NCBI GenBank assembly: GCA_003993805.1
Contig: RSEF01000003.1
Coordinates: forward strand, 107,281,150-107,345,149
DNA: 64,000 nt
Origin: Himantopus leucocephalus
Taxonomy: Eukaryota > Chordata > Aves > Charadriiformes > Recurvirostridae
Direction of reading: 5' to 3'
In this document: positions 1 to 13,478 of the stretch, in pieces
How positions within the stretch are numbered: the stretch's first letter is position 1
How the letters are laid out: each line of letters starts with the position of its first letter
Notes under the pieces: model-generated
Seen by the model: the letters and a program-made list of their open reading frames with translations, nothing else
Told to the model about the DNA's origin: nothing
Databases searched by the model: none
Translations under genes and position numbers: made by a program

Positions 1-62
1 CAGCACTGTGAGGGCTGCTGTGGGGAAAATTAACTCCACCTCAGCCGGACCCAATACAGACA
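1..62 (-). mobile_element. 5' edge of an ERVL-type LTR, cut by the window start
   Basis: Read on the minus strand, this begins TGTC and runs through a GGCTGAGGTGGAGTTAATTTT stretch (19 of its bases are GGCTGAGGTGGAGTTAATT). That matches the start of the LTRs at 14446 and 52905, which have TGTC..GGTTTCAGCTGG followed by AGTTAA or ATTAAT. The following 'CAGCAGCCCTCACAGTGCTG' parallels 'GTAGCTGGTACAGTGCTGTG' in the 52905 copy. The element continues past the left edge, so its length, target-site duplication and solo or proviral status cannot be judged. It is non-coding. The family assignment rests on similarity to the other copies in the window. Confidence 0.55.
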
Positions 63-2053
63 CCTATGACAAGCCCCTGCTGGTTTAAATAAAACTTAAT
101 TTGTGGACTGCTCTAAGAATCAGCAGTGATGGGAGGCGTCAAGCAAAGTTCCCTAAACTATGGTCCAGCTGACAAGTATTCACACCACAGAGCAATAACA
201 TATTATAGAAATGTGGTATTGTACATCAAGTAGTATTGTTATCTTTGAACAAACAATTTGCACAGGTTGTGTATTTTGTGTCCTGCAGTGTTTGGTCTCG
301 ATGGAATAACACTACATTATATGGTATTTCCATCTCAGGAAGGCATACTTTGTTAAACTATGCAGCATTTTATGGTATAGACATATAATTATACCAGGCA
401 CAATTTCAATAAAAAATTCAGAGTTAGAATTAAGAACATAAATAGAAGTTAGATCCAGTGAAGAGTTAAGCACCTTCAGAAGGTTTTTGATCATGTCCAA
501 AAGTAGGTGTTTAAGATAGGTGCGATGAATTACCATCTGTTTCTTTCTTTTCAGAGCAGATGACTAGTTCAAAGTACGTGCCAGACTGTTACATAAACAA
601 AGATACATTAAACCAATTTCAGGAAAAGCTTAAGCTTTTGGTATCAAAATTCTCTGTACATCTAAGCTTCAGCTTCTAGATGTGTTGAGAAGGGACTCAG
701 TCCTCACTGCGCCTAACTTACATATTATCAGAATCTGCAAACTTGGCAATTCTTTTCTCATTTCGACTGACGGGCTTGTGAGGGTAGAATTGGAGAGAAA
801 GTGCTATGTGAAAGGCACTGAAAGACTCATTTGGGATGCGGTACATAACTGTTATTGAAACTCTGAAACACTTATTTACTTGATATCTTCGCTAAATAGG
901 CATCTCGTTTCAATAGACTGCTCTTTGGAAATCAGACTAAGCTTTCTTTCTCTTTCAAGAGTTTAGATGGCCTGGTAAGATAGGTGTGGAAAAATAAAAT
1001 TGCACTATTTTTCTGTTCAAAAACATCCCCAGACCAGAAAAAGTGCCTAGGGAAATTCCTACCACTTATTAACTCTCACCATCAGCTAAAGAAAGCTTCA
1101 TATATCATGGAATAGGAAACCCAGGAACCCCAGTGAGTAACAAAAATCCTCTGTGAAACTTAGTCTATTACCTCTCAGGCTATAAAAGAGTTGGGGAAAA
1201 AATGCCTGGAAGTTTTTTTTCACTTGCTCAGTTCTTAAGAGGACAGGATTCTGAAGCCCATCAAAAGATTCATCTAATTTTAGACACTATGCTATTATTT
1301 TGTCTACCTTGTAAGTCTTCAAAGACTACAGCTTACATCTATGCATACAGACACCTCCAATATAGACAAATACATCTAAGCTACCTACTGTAAAGTCCCT
1401 TTATGGGAACTGAAAAGAATGGACACAACTCCTTTGTCTCATTGCAAGTATAAACTTTAGGAGGACGTAAACAACACCTTCACAGTGCCTATGTCTCTCT
1501 ATTGTCTGTAAAGGGAGCTTGTTTCGCTGCACACATCTGCATGTTATCTGATGAATCCCATAACCAGTGTAGGAAGCCAATTTATAAAAATTATTAATTT
1601 TTTTTATTTTAGTACCTGAAGACTCCAAACTGGCATTTTGTCCTTGCACTAAACTGCTTTGAACTGCCATGGGCATCTCTTGCACAAACACGTTTGTTAG
1701 AAGGGCTATTACAATCATCATTTCAGTACTAATTGGTGGTTTGTTACACGGCACGGGTAGTCCACTATACAAGCTGTTCCCTTGGATAATAGTATCCTAA
1801 GGAAAACTTGGCATTGATGGTTGAGATATAACAGCTGTGAAGTAGTATCACACCATTTTTTAGCTCTGTGAAAGGTGTCATCTTCAAGATGAAACAGAAA
1901 GGTCTAGCATTGATCACATGCTAGTACTAAAAATCTAGTCATGCTCACGTTAGCTACCTAGCTAAGCCATGCCAATCTGTGTCAGTCCTGCTAACAAACT
2001 GTTGGAGGGCAACCTGCCCTGAACAGTGTCGTTCAAAGCAGCTGCTGCAGAGA
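63..2053. other. No gene recognised
   Basis: AT-rich sequence with no repeat I recognise. The longest open frame (minus strand, 1401-1772, 123 codons) shows no domain, signal peptide or splice context and is judged random. A T-rich run is present near 1597-1613. Confidence 0.6.
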
Positions 2054-2475
2054 TCACAGAATCATAGAAATGCTGGTTGTAAGGGATTGCTGCAGGTCAT
2101 GCAGTTCAGCTCCTACTTAATGCAGGACTGTTGCCAATAATAGATCAGGTCACCTGTGGCTTTATCTGACCGAGCCTTAAACACCACTAAAGATGTGGGG
2201 ATTACTTCAGTTCTTCTAGCAAACCGGTTGCAGCGTTGCATTACCCTCCTAATGATGAATATTTTCCTAAATGTCTAATCTGAACCTTCCAATCCACAAT
2301 TTGTTTTCATTCACCTTGTTTTTACCATCATTTATTTACTGAGCAGAGATTGACTCTCTTGTCTGTAACTGCCCTTGAGGTAACTGCAGCTCACCTTTTG
2401 AGCCTCCCCCAGGCTGCAAGCTCACCCTTTAGTCTTGTTGTCAGACAGAACAAGCCCAGCTCTGTCAATGGCTGT
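2054..2475 (-). mobile_element. CR1 LINE 3' fragment, strongly decayed
   Basis: The plus strand starts with the antisense CR1 tail 'tcacagaatcatagaa', followed by the antisense 3' UTR. Near 2425-2470 there are the decayed equivalents of the 'ccaggctgaacaagccc' segment that precedes the CR1 tail on the coding strand. The element is therefore in minus orientation with its 3' end at 2054. Many substitutions and small indels mark it as an old insertion. No open frame survives. CR1 elements are host non-LTR retrotransposons that are normally 5'-truncated, as here. Confidence 0.65.
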
Positions 2476-2520
2476 TTTTATTTCCAAGACTGTGAATAAT
2501 GGTCCAGATGATGGAGATTA

Positions 2521-2675
2521 ATGAAATCATAAGGCTGGAAGTGACCTCATTTAGCTTGTCCATTCTGCCCCAAGTAAGATCAATTACATCTATACCATTC
2601 TTGACAGATTATTTCTCTAATCTAAACATTTCCAATGATGGAGGCTCTCTAGCTTCTCTGGCTTGGAGACAAATT
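2521..2675 (-). mobile_element. Ancient CR1/L3-like fragment
   Basis: The motifs 'aatcataaggctggaagtg', 'ctgccccaagtaagatcaa' and 'tttccaatgatggaggct' occur in the order expected for the antisense 3' end of an old sauropsid CR1-type LINE. It lies just beyond the younger-looking CR1 fragment ending near 2475 and is in the same orientation. No coding capacity remains. Confidence 0.6.
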
Positions 2676-2689
2676 GAGCTTTCTATTTG

Positions 2690-3386
2690 AAATTGTTAAA
2701 GAGAGCCAAATTCGGTAGGTCTTTGGGCCCAAGGGATTATCTTCTGTCACAGAGCCATAGTTGCAAGGCAGCTGCATTTTCATGCCCCCAGCTCTAGCCA
2801 GCAGCAAGGATAAGCCCATCCTCACCATAGACACACACCCTACAAATATCACACACAGGAGTCCTCAAGTGCAGCACGCAGAGCTGTGTCCATGCTGCCA
2901 CCCACATTAAATACGAACACACACACGTACATACACACATGGGCTCTCTCCTGTAGCTGGTCTTATATATTCGGTCCACCCCGTTCCTGGCTCTCAGACC
3001 CTGGTCTCCTCTAGCTGCTGTGACCCATAGTTGGGGGCCCTCAGGCAACAACCTCCTGCTCCAGGAGGTTGTCGTATAGAGTTCTTCTCCTCAGCTTGTT
3101 TGGCTTTAAGATTTCAAGCATGTATACACAGACCCTTAGATAGGTAATGCATTCACCTCAAGGTTAGTTAGAAAAAGGATTTAATAATATTATAGGACAG
3201 ATTGCAGTGATCAGGTGCAGGGCTTTCCTAGATGAGCATACTGACCAGCCACCTGCTTACAGGCAATTAAGCCCTCTTATCACATTTTTCCTCATTTTTC
3301 CCATGCTAGTGCCTCACTGATCCACCCTGAGACCTCACTTTCCCCCTTTCGGTCCTTCTCCTAAACATTCTTCACATATTCCCACA
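2690..3386 (-). mobile_element. Unclassified block, possibly an old LTR
   Basis: This block is more GC-rich than its flanks. Read on the minus strand it begins TGTGGGAATATGTGAAG at 3386 and contains ATTAAA (on the plus strand as TTTAAT near 3180), which could serve as a poly(A) signal. It also has a TATATAAG box near 2968. On the plus strand there are scattered AC-rich stretches (2917-2940). These features would suit a decayed LTR plus leader, but I found no convincing target-site duplication and no matching copy in the window. It could equally be unique sequence. The family call is inference only. Confidence 0.25.
3048..3072. repeat. Perfect 11-bp inverted repeat with 3-nt loop
   Basis: ACAACCTCCTG (3048-3058) is followed by CTC and then its exact reverse complement CAGGAGGTTGT (3062-3072). 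The pairing stops at both outer ends. It could form a short hairpin in RNA or a small cruciform. No terminator-type T run follows and the stem is too short for a microRNA precursor. Confidence 0.75.
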
Positions 3387-4500
3387 ATTCCCTTAAAACA
3401 GCCCATAATAAGTTTTACAAAATCTGCATATTCTCTTCCCACTGCATTCCAAGATAAATCCTACATGTCTTTAGGCAGTAACTCCTTTAGTTTTGATGGC
3501 CTTCCAGAGATATTTTTTTCTTGACACATCTTAGTGGGTTCCACAGCAGAGCCAGTGATCTGATTATTCTCTTCTGATGGTGTTTGAAGTAGCTTATCCA
3601 GTGTGCTCCTGATTAGGTTACTGTAGTTTCTCCACCTGTCATTGTCCTTTGATCCTTGCTAGGTCTTTGTGTTCACCGTGCTTAGCCTTTACTCACTAAC
3701 CTAAGAGAATTCACAAACCATGGAGAAGAATGCAAACAACATCGTAAGATAAATCAAAGTGAACTGCTGTCAGTAAAAAAATGATGATGAATGACACACT
3801 GAAGAATTTTGCAAGCTTGTTTCAGATGGCATGCCTAGAAAAGATTTTAACCCAAAGATATTGTTCATGAATTGGAAAACAAGTGACATAACATCATGGT
3901 GGAAAAAAGGAACATAAGTGAATTGAACAAAACGCAAATCCAATGGGCATTTCAGCCACTGTATGATACCTAAAGAAGCATCACGGATTTTTAGAGAAAT
4001 ACTTCCAAAATTAGTGCTGAAATTATTTTAAAAATTTGTCCTAAAATATACTTTATCTAGAAAAAGAAGTGTAAGAATGCACTCAATTGAATTTACTTCC
4101 AGCTGAATAATAAGCTGAAGATCATAGAAAGTGTTGTATCTTCACACTTAGATAGCTTTCACTCCTATGCAAACATAAACTAGCTAACCAAATGATTTAA
4201 TTGCTCTAATCCTTAGTCTTGCCTTCATTCTACTTTTCTTAATTTGCTTTGTTGTTGTTTTTGTGGTGATCACTTAGGCTGCTTGCATTCCATGCAAAAT
4301 GATTATATTGGAACCTCTCCAGGGCATAGAAACTTGCATTTATACATTTTCTACAGAGCTTTCACCACATATTTGAGTGCATTTTGGCATTGTTTTAAGT
4401 AAAACTAAATGTAAATACCCAGGCATAAATTTACTGGGTTCTTTTCTAAACTAATATTAGAAATAACCCTTTTTTTTTTTAAAAACTGGCATCCTGTTCC
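3387..4500. other. No gene recognised
   Basis: AT-rich single-copy-looking sequence. No exon, RNA gene or repeat was recognised. A T10 run lies at 4471-4480. Confidence 0.55.
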
Positions 4501-5060
4501 TATTGTTCAAAATTAATTTTCAATCAGAGCACAGAAAGTGCAGAGGAAAATGAGTCAGGGGAGAATATTCTGAAATGGAGCTCCATTTAGAGGATTCAGC
4601 AATAAACACAAGGGTTTTTTTATTTAGATATGGCAGACTCAATTAGCATCTCATTAGCAATAAGCTGTATAAATAGGCATGTTCAGCAAAGAGGGAAAAA
4701 AAGTCAATAGTCTGCTGGCAGCCACTCAGTATCCCAGCACCAAGCTTTCAACACATACAGAAGCTCTAATTAGAAGCTTGTCCATGTGCATGCATCACTC
4801 ATTAACTGCCTCTTTACTGAAAGGGAATAATGAATTGAGCCCTTTAATCTGACATTAATAAATTGCCACCATTTTGGGAGGTATTTGAATGTAAAATGGT
4901 GATGTTCATTATCAAGATTATGTTTGATGAGTTGGGTTTGTTCTGGCTCATTGAGAGGGATAATTTTCATACTGTTAGGGCTCCTTCCAAAACACAGGTT
5001 TGGATGCTTATGGCTTCCCCCACAGAACTTTAAGTGAGAGTCCGGATCTGTGAAGACCAA
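4501..5060. other. Candidate conserved non-coding element
   Basis: The stretch lacks repeat signatures, long homopolymers and coding frames, but is dense in homeodomain-type TAAT/ATTA cores. Examples are 'caattagcatctcattagc' near 4639-4657, 'ctaattagaagc' near 4766, and several ATTAAC or ATTAAT sites around 4800-4860. This composition resembles vertebrate developmental enhancers found in gene deserts. Conservation itself cannot be seen from one sequence, so this is only a candidate. Confidence 0.25.
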
Positions 5061-8000
5061 CACTATAAACTACAGATGCATATATGATGACGTAATAACA
5101 TGTTTCCTGCATCTACTGGTTACACATGCAAAAGTAATTGAACATGACTTGAAGGTATGCTTTAAGAACAAAACCACTCATCTCCCATTTATAACATTTC
5201 TTCTGTACAAACTGAGCCCATGAGAAGGAATTCAGCTCCGTGTACATGGAAAATGTATGACAAATACTTTGGGCCTAGGTGAACCGTCTGTCCCTTGTTC
5301 TGAGTCAGTTTCCTCTTTTGCTAGGTTTTCCTCCCGCTGTATTTCATCTTTTGTATGAACCAAACAGACAAACTGGACTATAATGTTCCATATATATGGC
5401 AGAAGACACCAGTCTCTGGATCTTGAGCCACATGTTGGTCACCAAACAACGGTCAAAACTGGACTTCTCAGAGTTACATCATGCCACTAAAAAGGTTGTG
5501 CAAAGACTGATAGGTGGTCTGGTCGCCTCTCTGGTACAAAGGTAGTCTAACTCCATACTGCAGTGGAAGATGCAGAAACCTTTACAATTTTCCATTGTTA
5601 GAAACAAGTAAACTGTATACATCTGTGACTGTAACACAGCTATAAAAATGTACTTACTGAAGTTGTGCAATAGCAAATATGACTTTTTGCCAAAGTAGAT
5701 CTACCCAACAGGAAAAGTCAACGGCATTATGGAGAAATATCATAACATTATCTTTCAATATTCAAAAATCATATAAAAAAACCCCATACTGCAATATCAC
5801 AGCTATACAGCAAAATAAATTTAACAAAGTCTTGGAGAAATATTGTGAGAATAAAATCGGAGAAAACTGCTTATCTACCTTTTCTCACTTTTCTTCAGTG
5901 GATCAACAATTCATTAGAATGGATTAAACAGCACATTCAAGTATGATTATCAGAAACCATGTTTCTAATACTGTGGACATAACAGGCTTTTACCAATTTG
6001 TCTTATACAATTCTTCCCTGGTTTTGAGCATCTTTTCCAAAGAAATAACATTATAGTCTTTGTCTATATTTTTCTTAATAACATTTCCAGTTTCTGTGAG
6101 AAACTGAATAACTACATATAATATGGTATTCTATATAAAGATTCTATACAAAAATTCTATACTTGTTTTCCTCTTTTTCCTCCATGTAACAGTGTTTATT
6201 ATATATCAGGGATATTAAAGAGCTGTTTCCCTATATCAGTTTATGTTGTATTAAGCATATTCTTATCTCCATAACACCGAAGTGGATATTTTTTCTAGGT
6301 CAAACACTTCTCACATAAATTCATTTTGTATACCATCTCCGCAGAGGACTTTTACAGAAATGATGCCTCTGTAGAAGTAAGGATAGTTTTTTTTAGGGAC
6401 TAAGCATATCTGGATTGGATAGAAAAGAAATGGTATATATCCTTTAGACTATTTTTTCCAGCTATCATAAAGCTATTGGATGGCCAATGGATATTTAATT
6501 ATACAAAACTGAATTTATTGAATTGGGTGATAGAGAAGACGGACTTCGAACTGTGAACTGGGAAAGAAGTGAGTCTGCCACTTTTTTCTTGCCAGCTCGT
6601 ATCACCTCTAGTTTTTTCTCAGCCTGACTTTGATATATAGACTAGAAGCTTCTTGCAGCAAGGCAGTCTGTAAAACAATGAACCTCACATTCTGTGGAGC
6701 TTCAATTGCACTAATCTTAATGCAAACAATAAATGTGTTTAGCTTATAGGAATGATTGATTAACTTAGAGAAGATATTCAGGGAAGTTACTGAAGATCTT
6801 TTAATTCGTCAAGTAATTTAGTGTAATTTAAGATGAGACACTGCATTGAAACTAGTAGTGACTTTATGTGGAAGTTAAACAACAATCATACTTGGCTTTT
6901 GTTTTACCTAAGTCAGCTAACATCCCCTCTCAGAAATATTTTGTCCTTGGTTTTTCAAGGTGGAAGAGGAGAAAAGGCTATAGACCTAAATTCGCAATAA
7001 GTCAATATTTTTAATTAAAATCTATTTCACTAATCATCTGTCTAATCCTTGGCAGTGCTTTATCTCACTAAAGACTCCAGCAGACATGTGACAGAGGATT
7101 AAAATCAGACAGCTGAAGCAGCTATAGACACCAGTTGGTCTCCCACCTTGCCCTTCTGATAGATGCTTCCACTCAGCAGAATGCCCAATGCCTTGGGAAG
7201 AAAGTTTCTAACCCAGCAGGTTAAAGAAGAAATTAGTTTCTAACATAACATAGTAAATTGAACTAATCCTACTCGCTGCTTATGAGAGTGAAAACTTTTA
7301 ACAATGCAAGACCTGCTACACAAATAACTGGATCTTCAGGTAATAACATCTGTGAGTGAATGACAGAGATGCCTAGGGTGTTAACAAATTTAGCTATCTG
7401 ATTTCCATCTGCTGCCGTATGCTTTTAGACCTCTGAATGAAATACAACACTGGTGAAGCATTCTTTTTGTAGTGGCCCACTCAGAAAAGTATCTTTTTTG
7501 TTGTACATATTCTGGCATTAGACATCTTCTGGTTGAAGAATCCTGTATTGCCAGTTCTGACTACTTAATCCTAACTACATATATTTCAGAAATGTACTCA
7601 CTAATTTCATACCCAAGATCCTGTAAAAATGTAGAGAGACTCTACACAGACATTGGTATAATTTCAGTTATAAAACACAACAGTTTCCTAAAGGCCTTAT
7701 CTTGTCATGAGTTGACTTCTGTCTTTTCTTCACCTGATGCCAGATCCAAATCCCAGCGAATTTTCCTTCTGTATCGGAAGGAAGTTGGATTAGGCAAATA
7801 TAGATATCTCCTTTGTGGGTGACGAGATTTTTTTTTTTAGATGAATCATAGTGATGTTTCTGTTTATTGCATATCAAATTTCTAACATACCACATCAAAA
7901 TGAAATTGTTTCTGCTGGAGAACCTTTAGAGGAACTAATCAGGAAAATTTAGCTCTCTACAGCGTGGATGTCTATATTCAAGCTTGTCATTTAACTTCCT

Positions 8001-10339
8001 TTATGGAAAATGAAGAAAAATAAGCATTTCAAAGCGTGCCTACTATTTATTACATAGGTGATTTATTATTTATTTACAACCTAAGGTAGACAACTAAGAT
8101 AGATTAAATGAAAGAACTCCAGAAGTGTTTATTTATTTTCATGAGCAATATAAATGTCTAGGAGGACTAGTTGAGATATAAGCATTTATATTATAAAGTT
8201 AGTAGAAGTATCCTGCCCTATTGACAAAAATATGTCAGTTTTAATGTCACCCAGCAGTTGAGGATTCCTCTACAGTCCATAGAGGGAAATCGGCACCTCC
8301 TCAAGTAACTTCATCTCAGAGATAATTGACACTTCTTTTAAGGAAGATAAATTGTTAAACTGGCATCTTAAAGCCACTATTTATTGCCATTATCTTAATG
8401 GAATCTAGACAAACAGGTGAACACAGCATTTCAGTTTCAGCTGGTTGTTAAGGGAGATGAAGCTTATTCATTCAAACTTTAATGTTTACTTTTACATTTT
8501 TCTTAATCACTGTCTATTTGAAATCCATTTCCATGATTCTTTAATAGTACTTCAAGACTTTACGCAAATTATCATAAACAGACCTATTATATGAAGGTCA
8601 TTTCTGTCTTTTCTGCACTCTTATTAGTTTGAATCTAAACATACTGTTTTCAAGCATTGTTTCTGTGAAGTTCTTCAGAATTTCTTCTGTTGCTTTTCTA
8701 CATTTGATGAATAATAAACACCAATATCTTCCAGTATTTCCAAAGCTAAAATTAATTTTATTTAGCTTTTCAAATATAAATTAAATGGCAACTGCAAAAT
8801 ATAAAATATCCAGTTCTACTTATGTAAATGAATTTATAGTATTCTTCACATTTGAAAACATCGAAGAATCATGCCAAAACCCATGTTCAGTTAGAAAAAA
8901 GAAAATATTCAAAATGCAGCAGGACTTAATTTGCTCTTTACGTGGTGAAAACAGTAAGAAATAAATGCACTTTACACGGAATAAAAGTATAAAAGCTGAG
9001 TTAAACCTCTAAAAAATGTTTCCAAATTATAAATGTAATTATGCTGGGCTTAGGGCACAGTTGTTCTTTTTTTAAATATGTCTGTAGTTCAACATTCTAA
9101 GTTTGGAAAAGCAACTGGCTTTGTAATAGCTTTTGCTTCAGAAGAGAAAAAATGTATTTAGCCTATTACCTTAGATGATGTTGGCCACGTTAAAAAGCTC
9201 AGTAAATCTCTTCACTTTACACAAATTGTCATCTTTATGAAGAAATACTTTTCTCAAAGAAAAAATTCTTAGGCTAGTTGTAGAATTTAAAATTATAAAC
9301 ATCTCTCCAGGTCTGTAGCCACAGTATTCAGACATATTTTCTCTATGATACAGAGATATGCCCGCAGCATTAAAATAATTATTCCAACAAAAATTTACTC
9401 TTTCAGTTCCTTCATAATTTTAAGAGGCAAGCTTTTAGTCTTCTCCAAAAGCCAGCCAAAAAAATATTAGCTACATTATGACTTGAAGTCAACAATTTTA
9501 GGTTACTTCTGGCCACAAGTGGAGAATCAGTCTCACAGCTCTGAATGATGAGTGTTAAACCATGCTTTTTTGAGAAATATCCATGTAGTGTATCAGGCCT
9601 AATTGTGTTTGCGGAATTAGAATGAGTTTGAAAAGTTTTTTAGGTAACATAGAACTACGATACAGAGACCCAGCAAACATCCACTACAGGTGATGTCATA
9701 TGCCCTTTGTAACACTTCATCTATCTCCATACAACATTAAGACAGTGTGCATTGTAATAGTTAAAGCTTAAGGTCACAGATTCATGGAAAGCAACGGCAA
9801 AATACACATCTGAAAGCAAGCATCCTCCAGATGTCTTCTCAAATCAGTTAACATTTTGCTGTTTTTCCAAACTGAGCTTCATTCAGCACATATGTACTTA
9901 TTTGATTCTCTGCTAGATATTGGCTAAGCTACTGAACTCTACAATCAGACAAACTAGGGATAAATGTGATATACCTGCAACAGTAAATTACACAGAATGA
10001 GAAATCGGATTGCCTATACTGTTACTTGTCCCTGGCATGGGTTTGGCTGTCATGAAGCAGAACTATACAAACAGTTGCCAGGCCCAATTTGAGAATTAAT
10101 ATAGATGATTAGGCAGGGACTATTCCATAAAAGTGTCTTGGATGCACCACCTTGTTTTGCCTAGTAAAAGTGTTTAATACTGTGGGTGTTGCCAAATCAC
10201 GCCACTTGGGCTGCACAGACCCTGGCCTGCTACAGTTTATCAATATATATAGCCTCTATGAAAGATGTGGATTGAGGGATTAATGAGTTTAATCATCTGA
10301 GTCAGTCCAAAGAAGAACCAGAAAAATGTTCCTGTGAAC
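5061..10339. other. No gene recognised
   Basis: Long AT-rich non-coding stretch. The best open frame (7472-7822, plus, 116 codons) has no recognisable domain. A segment near 8240-8330 looks like it might belong to an old interspersed repeat, but I could not name it. The part near 8370-8400 has the compact TAAT-rich look of a regulatory element without firm support. Confidence 0.55.
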
Positions 10340-10406
10340 GAAGAGAGGGAAGGAAGAACAGAATAGGAGGAAGAGAGGAGGAAGATGGGGAGGAGGAGAG
10401 AAGGAG
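10340..10406 (+). repeat. Purine-rich GGA/GAA tract
   Basis: Sixty-seven bases that are purine apart from three interruptions (C at 10359, T at 10364 and 10386), made of irregular GGA, GAA and GAGA units. Tracts of this kind can adopt intramolecular triplex structure and tend to vary in length. The minus-strand open frame across it is a composition artefact. Confidence 0.7.
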
Positions 10407-13378
10407 CTATGTGCCTTCTTTGGCAATCGTGAACTCTTAAAATGGCCCAGCTAGTCATGAAACCTCAACTCAGCACAGGAGATCTTTACAGTGAAAGTTG
10501 GGGTTACTGAATTTTGTGTGTTTTATATTTCACTTTTACAATGCATACTTATTTAAGAACAAGATGCATCCAGGAAAAGCAGAGAGAAGTGAAGATATAA
10601 TTATAGTCTATAACAAACATTTAAGGAACAGGGAGCTTTGCTTACTAACAGTGGCTCTTGGAATATTTCTTTAAAGTAAAGATAAACAATGGGGTTGAAA
10701 ATTTTGATGTAATAAAAAGCAGTCTCCCAACCACCAATAACTACCAATCCCTTACTTCTGTGATTCTACTCTGCAATCATCTGATGCACATATCAGTATC
10801 CTAGTCCTAAGATTGTTTAAGATCCCTGGTCCTTCCTGGGAAGCTGAATTTACATAGACACAGAGACATGAAACTCAGGCTAGGCCTGTAATAGATATCA
10901 GCTTAGTTTGGAAGAGAAGAGGACAAAACTTGGTTAGGAAAACATGTAAATGAGCTGTACTGTCTGACCCCAGGAGCAGTTTTGCTGTCCTGGGACAACC
11001 CAGACTTGTTGTAATTGTCTTTTTGAAAAGTTGAGGAAGGGCTAACAAGCTCCTGGAGCAGGAGAAAGACAGAGCTGTGTACGCACAATCATCTTGCCCT
11101 TGTGCTGGGTACCGGCATTGCAATTCAAGACCAAGCAAAGAGGAAGGGTAGAGGAAGGAAGAACAGTCTGAGATCTAGAAAAGATGGATGCTCTGAGAAC
11201 TTAAGATCCACATTGCCAAAATCAAATATGTATGTGCTGCCAGCGGGCCTCACGTACAGAAGATGCTCAGCTTGGTATGCCACAGATTTCCACTGTTTGG
11301 ATTACCGCTGTACCACATGAATGGTAAAAGTGTTTTCCATCTGATTCTTGAACCTGGCTAAACAGGGAAAGATCAGACACAGCTCTTGCAATTCTGAACT
11401 ATTTTGCTTGATATTGTAAATTCATTCTATTCTTTAAAAACTGAATGAAGGAGGCAGTGTTTAGTCAGTCCTTCTGACACCCAGTATTTTTATATTTTCA
11501 TATTTTACCATTCAGACTGGTTCAATCAAATGGGAAGAATAATCAATCTTATTTCTTATTGTGCCTTCGTAATCAGGACTTTCAAGTTGACAATGTCAAA
11601 ACATGAAGAGAAGATCTTCCATCTCCCTAGACAACTTGGACTCTGTACTCAAACAATTTGGAAGTTAGTGATTGAATTCAAAATAAATTCCGAAAAATAG
11701 ATTTCACTTAGAAGAAATGATATTGTAATACAAGTCTAGAAATAGCTGAACTCACTGGACAGATTGTCTTTACATCAGTAAACCAGAGTCAATTTTATTG
11801 CAGCTGTGACAGTTGCACATATTAAAGAGAAAGGACTATTTAGTTTGAGCATTTTCAAACTGTGAAGAAAATGCTTTGAAAAAGGACAATCAGGAAAAGT
11901 TCAAACAATTTCAATATCATAGAAAAGATGTCTTTAATGCATTATTTAAGTACTAGCTAGGCAACAACCCTTTTATGAGCCATCAGTTGAAACGTTCAAT
12001 TGTAGGAATGACAATGCTTTAGGAAAACTTAGAAAGACTCTCTAAAAAGTGAAGAAAAGGAGATTTCATGTGTGAACTTACCACAGTCAAGTAATATACT
12101 CCTCAGTCTCATTTCTAAAGACACACATCTTTCTTAGAAGTTGTCTGTTGTCCTTCAGGTCTAGAATTCAAAATTATTTTTAGGTGAGAACAAATGGGGG
12201 AATATTTTTGTAAAAAAACCCAAAAGGAATGGCTGCTACAGATTGCAAGGAGTGGCACTTTAGAATGCTTTTTAAACTTATTTCCTGAACTGAAAAAAAA
12301 ATCTTGTATTTTCTGCCTGGAGGCTAGGAGTCATTACACTAACTTTAGCAAACTAAAAGTTAGAACACTGGTCTATGCTAATGGTCTTGGATCTCTAATA
12401 AAGCTAATAAAGAAAGACAAAAAGCTGGAGAACTACTCATCCTGCTTATCTTAAACAGCTGGGTATGATGGAATAAATTTCCTTTTCAGTGTCAGTATTT
12501 ATCTTTTGGTTGTTTCCTTTTCATATACCTTTGCAGCTGTAGTGATTCCAGTGCAGTCTGTTTCTACTTACTGCTATTAAAGAGTTCAGAATATTGGGAA
12601 ATACACTTATAAACCATTTATACAATTAATAACTCTGCAAAGTAAAATTTTCCGTAACACATATTAAAAAGGTATATTGCATATATATGTATGTACCATT
12701 TAATTGGAAAATATATTTTATACTGTCTTTGGCATTTACTTAGCTGGCCTTGTGCACACAACTTGGTTTTGGGATTGCTCATATAAATAATGACTATTTG
12801 TTTAGAAGATGGGTTTACATCATCTTTGTGTACTTCTCATACCTTAATTGATAGCTAATCTTGTTTTAAAAAGAACAATAATAAAACATTAACTTTAAGT
12901 CCAATGTATTTCCTCTTTTCCTGAATATAATCAGTTGCAATCAAGCCAAATTGGGAGGGAGGGAAAGATATATAGAATATAAGCATGGTATATGGCTGTG
13001 CAAACTTCTTAAACTAAATTAATTCATAGATAGTATGATATGAACCTTAAAATCATCTTTCTCAATGTCAAGAAGCTCAAGCAATCCCATTAAAAAGAAA
13101 AGGTTATGTGATTTATAGAAAGAACATAGACTGCAGACTCGATGGTTTTGTGTCTTCAGACTAATTATTGGGAGCTTAATTCATATTGCTGAGGTTACTT
13201 CAAAGAAACTTCTAAACCATATGGTGCAGCAAATAACCTTTCCATGGAAAAAAAAAAAATGCTACTTTGTGGCTTGGTTGGTATGGGCAGGCATTGTTCC
13301 CAAACTTCTCTCTAAAAAATTCTTATATTTTGCACAGTTGAAATGCACTTATTTCCTTTATTACATTTCTCCCTTAAA
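10407..13378. other. No gene recognised
   Basis: AT-rich non-coding sequence up to the assembly gap. No repeat family or exon was recognised. The opposing open frames around 10875-11320 overlap on both strands and carry no motif. Confidence 0.55.
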
Positions 13379-13478
13379 NNNNNNNNNNNNNNNNNNNNNN
13401 NNNNNNNNNNNNNNNNNNNNNNNNNNNNNNNNNNNNNNNNNNNNNNNNNNNNNNNNNNNNNNNNNNNNNNNNNNNNNN
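13379..13478. other. Assembly gap (100 N)
   Basis: Exactly 100 N, the usual placeholder for a gap of unknown size. The right edge begins inside a CR1 element, so the missing sequence must include at least the 3' end of that element. Confidence 0.95.

Noticed and set aside
1401..1772. 123-codon minus-strand frame
   Set aside because: No motif, no supporting neighbour and no conserved-looking composition.
8240..8330. Possible old interspersed repeat ('acagtccatagagggaaat')
   Set aside because: It felt familiar, but I could not place it in a family or find its ends.
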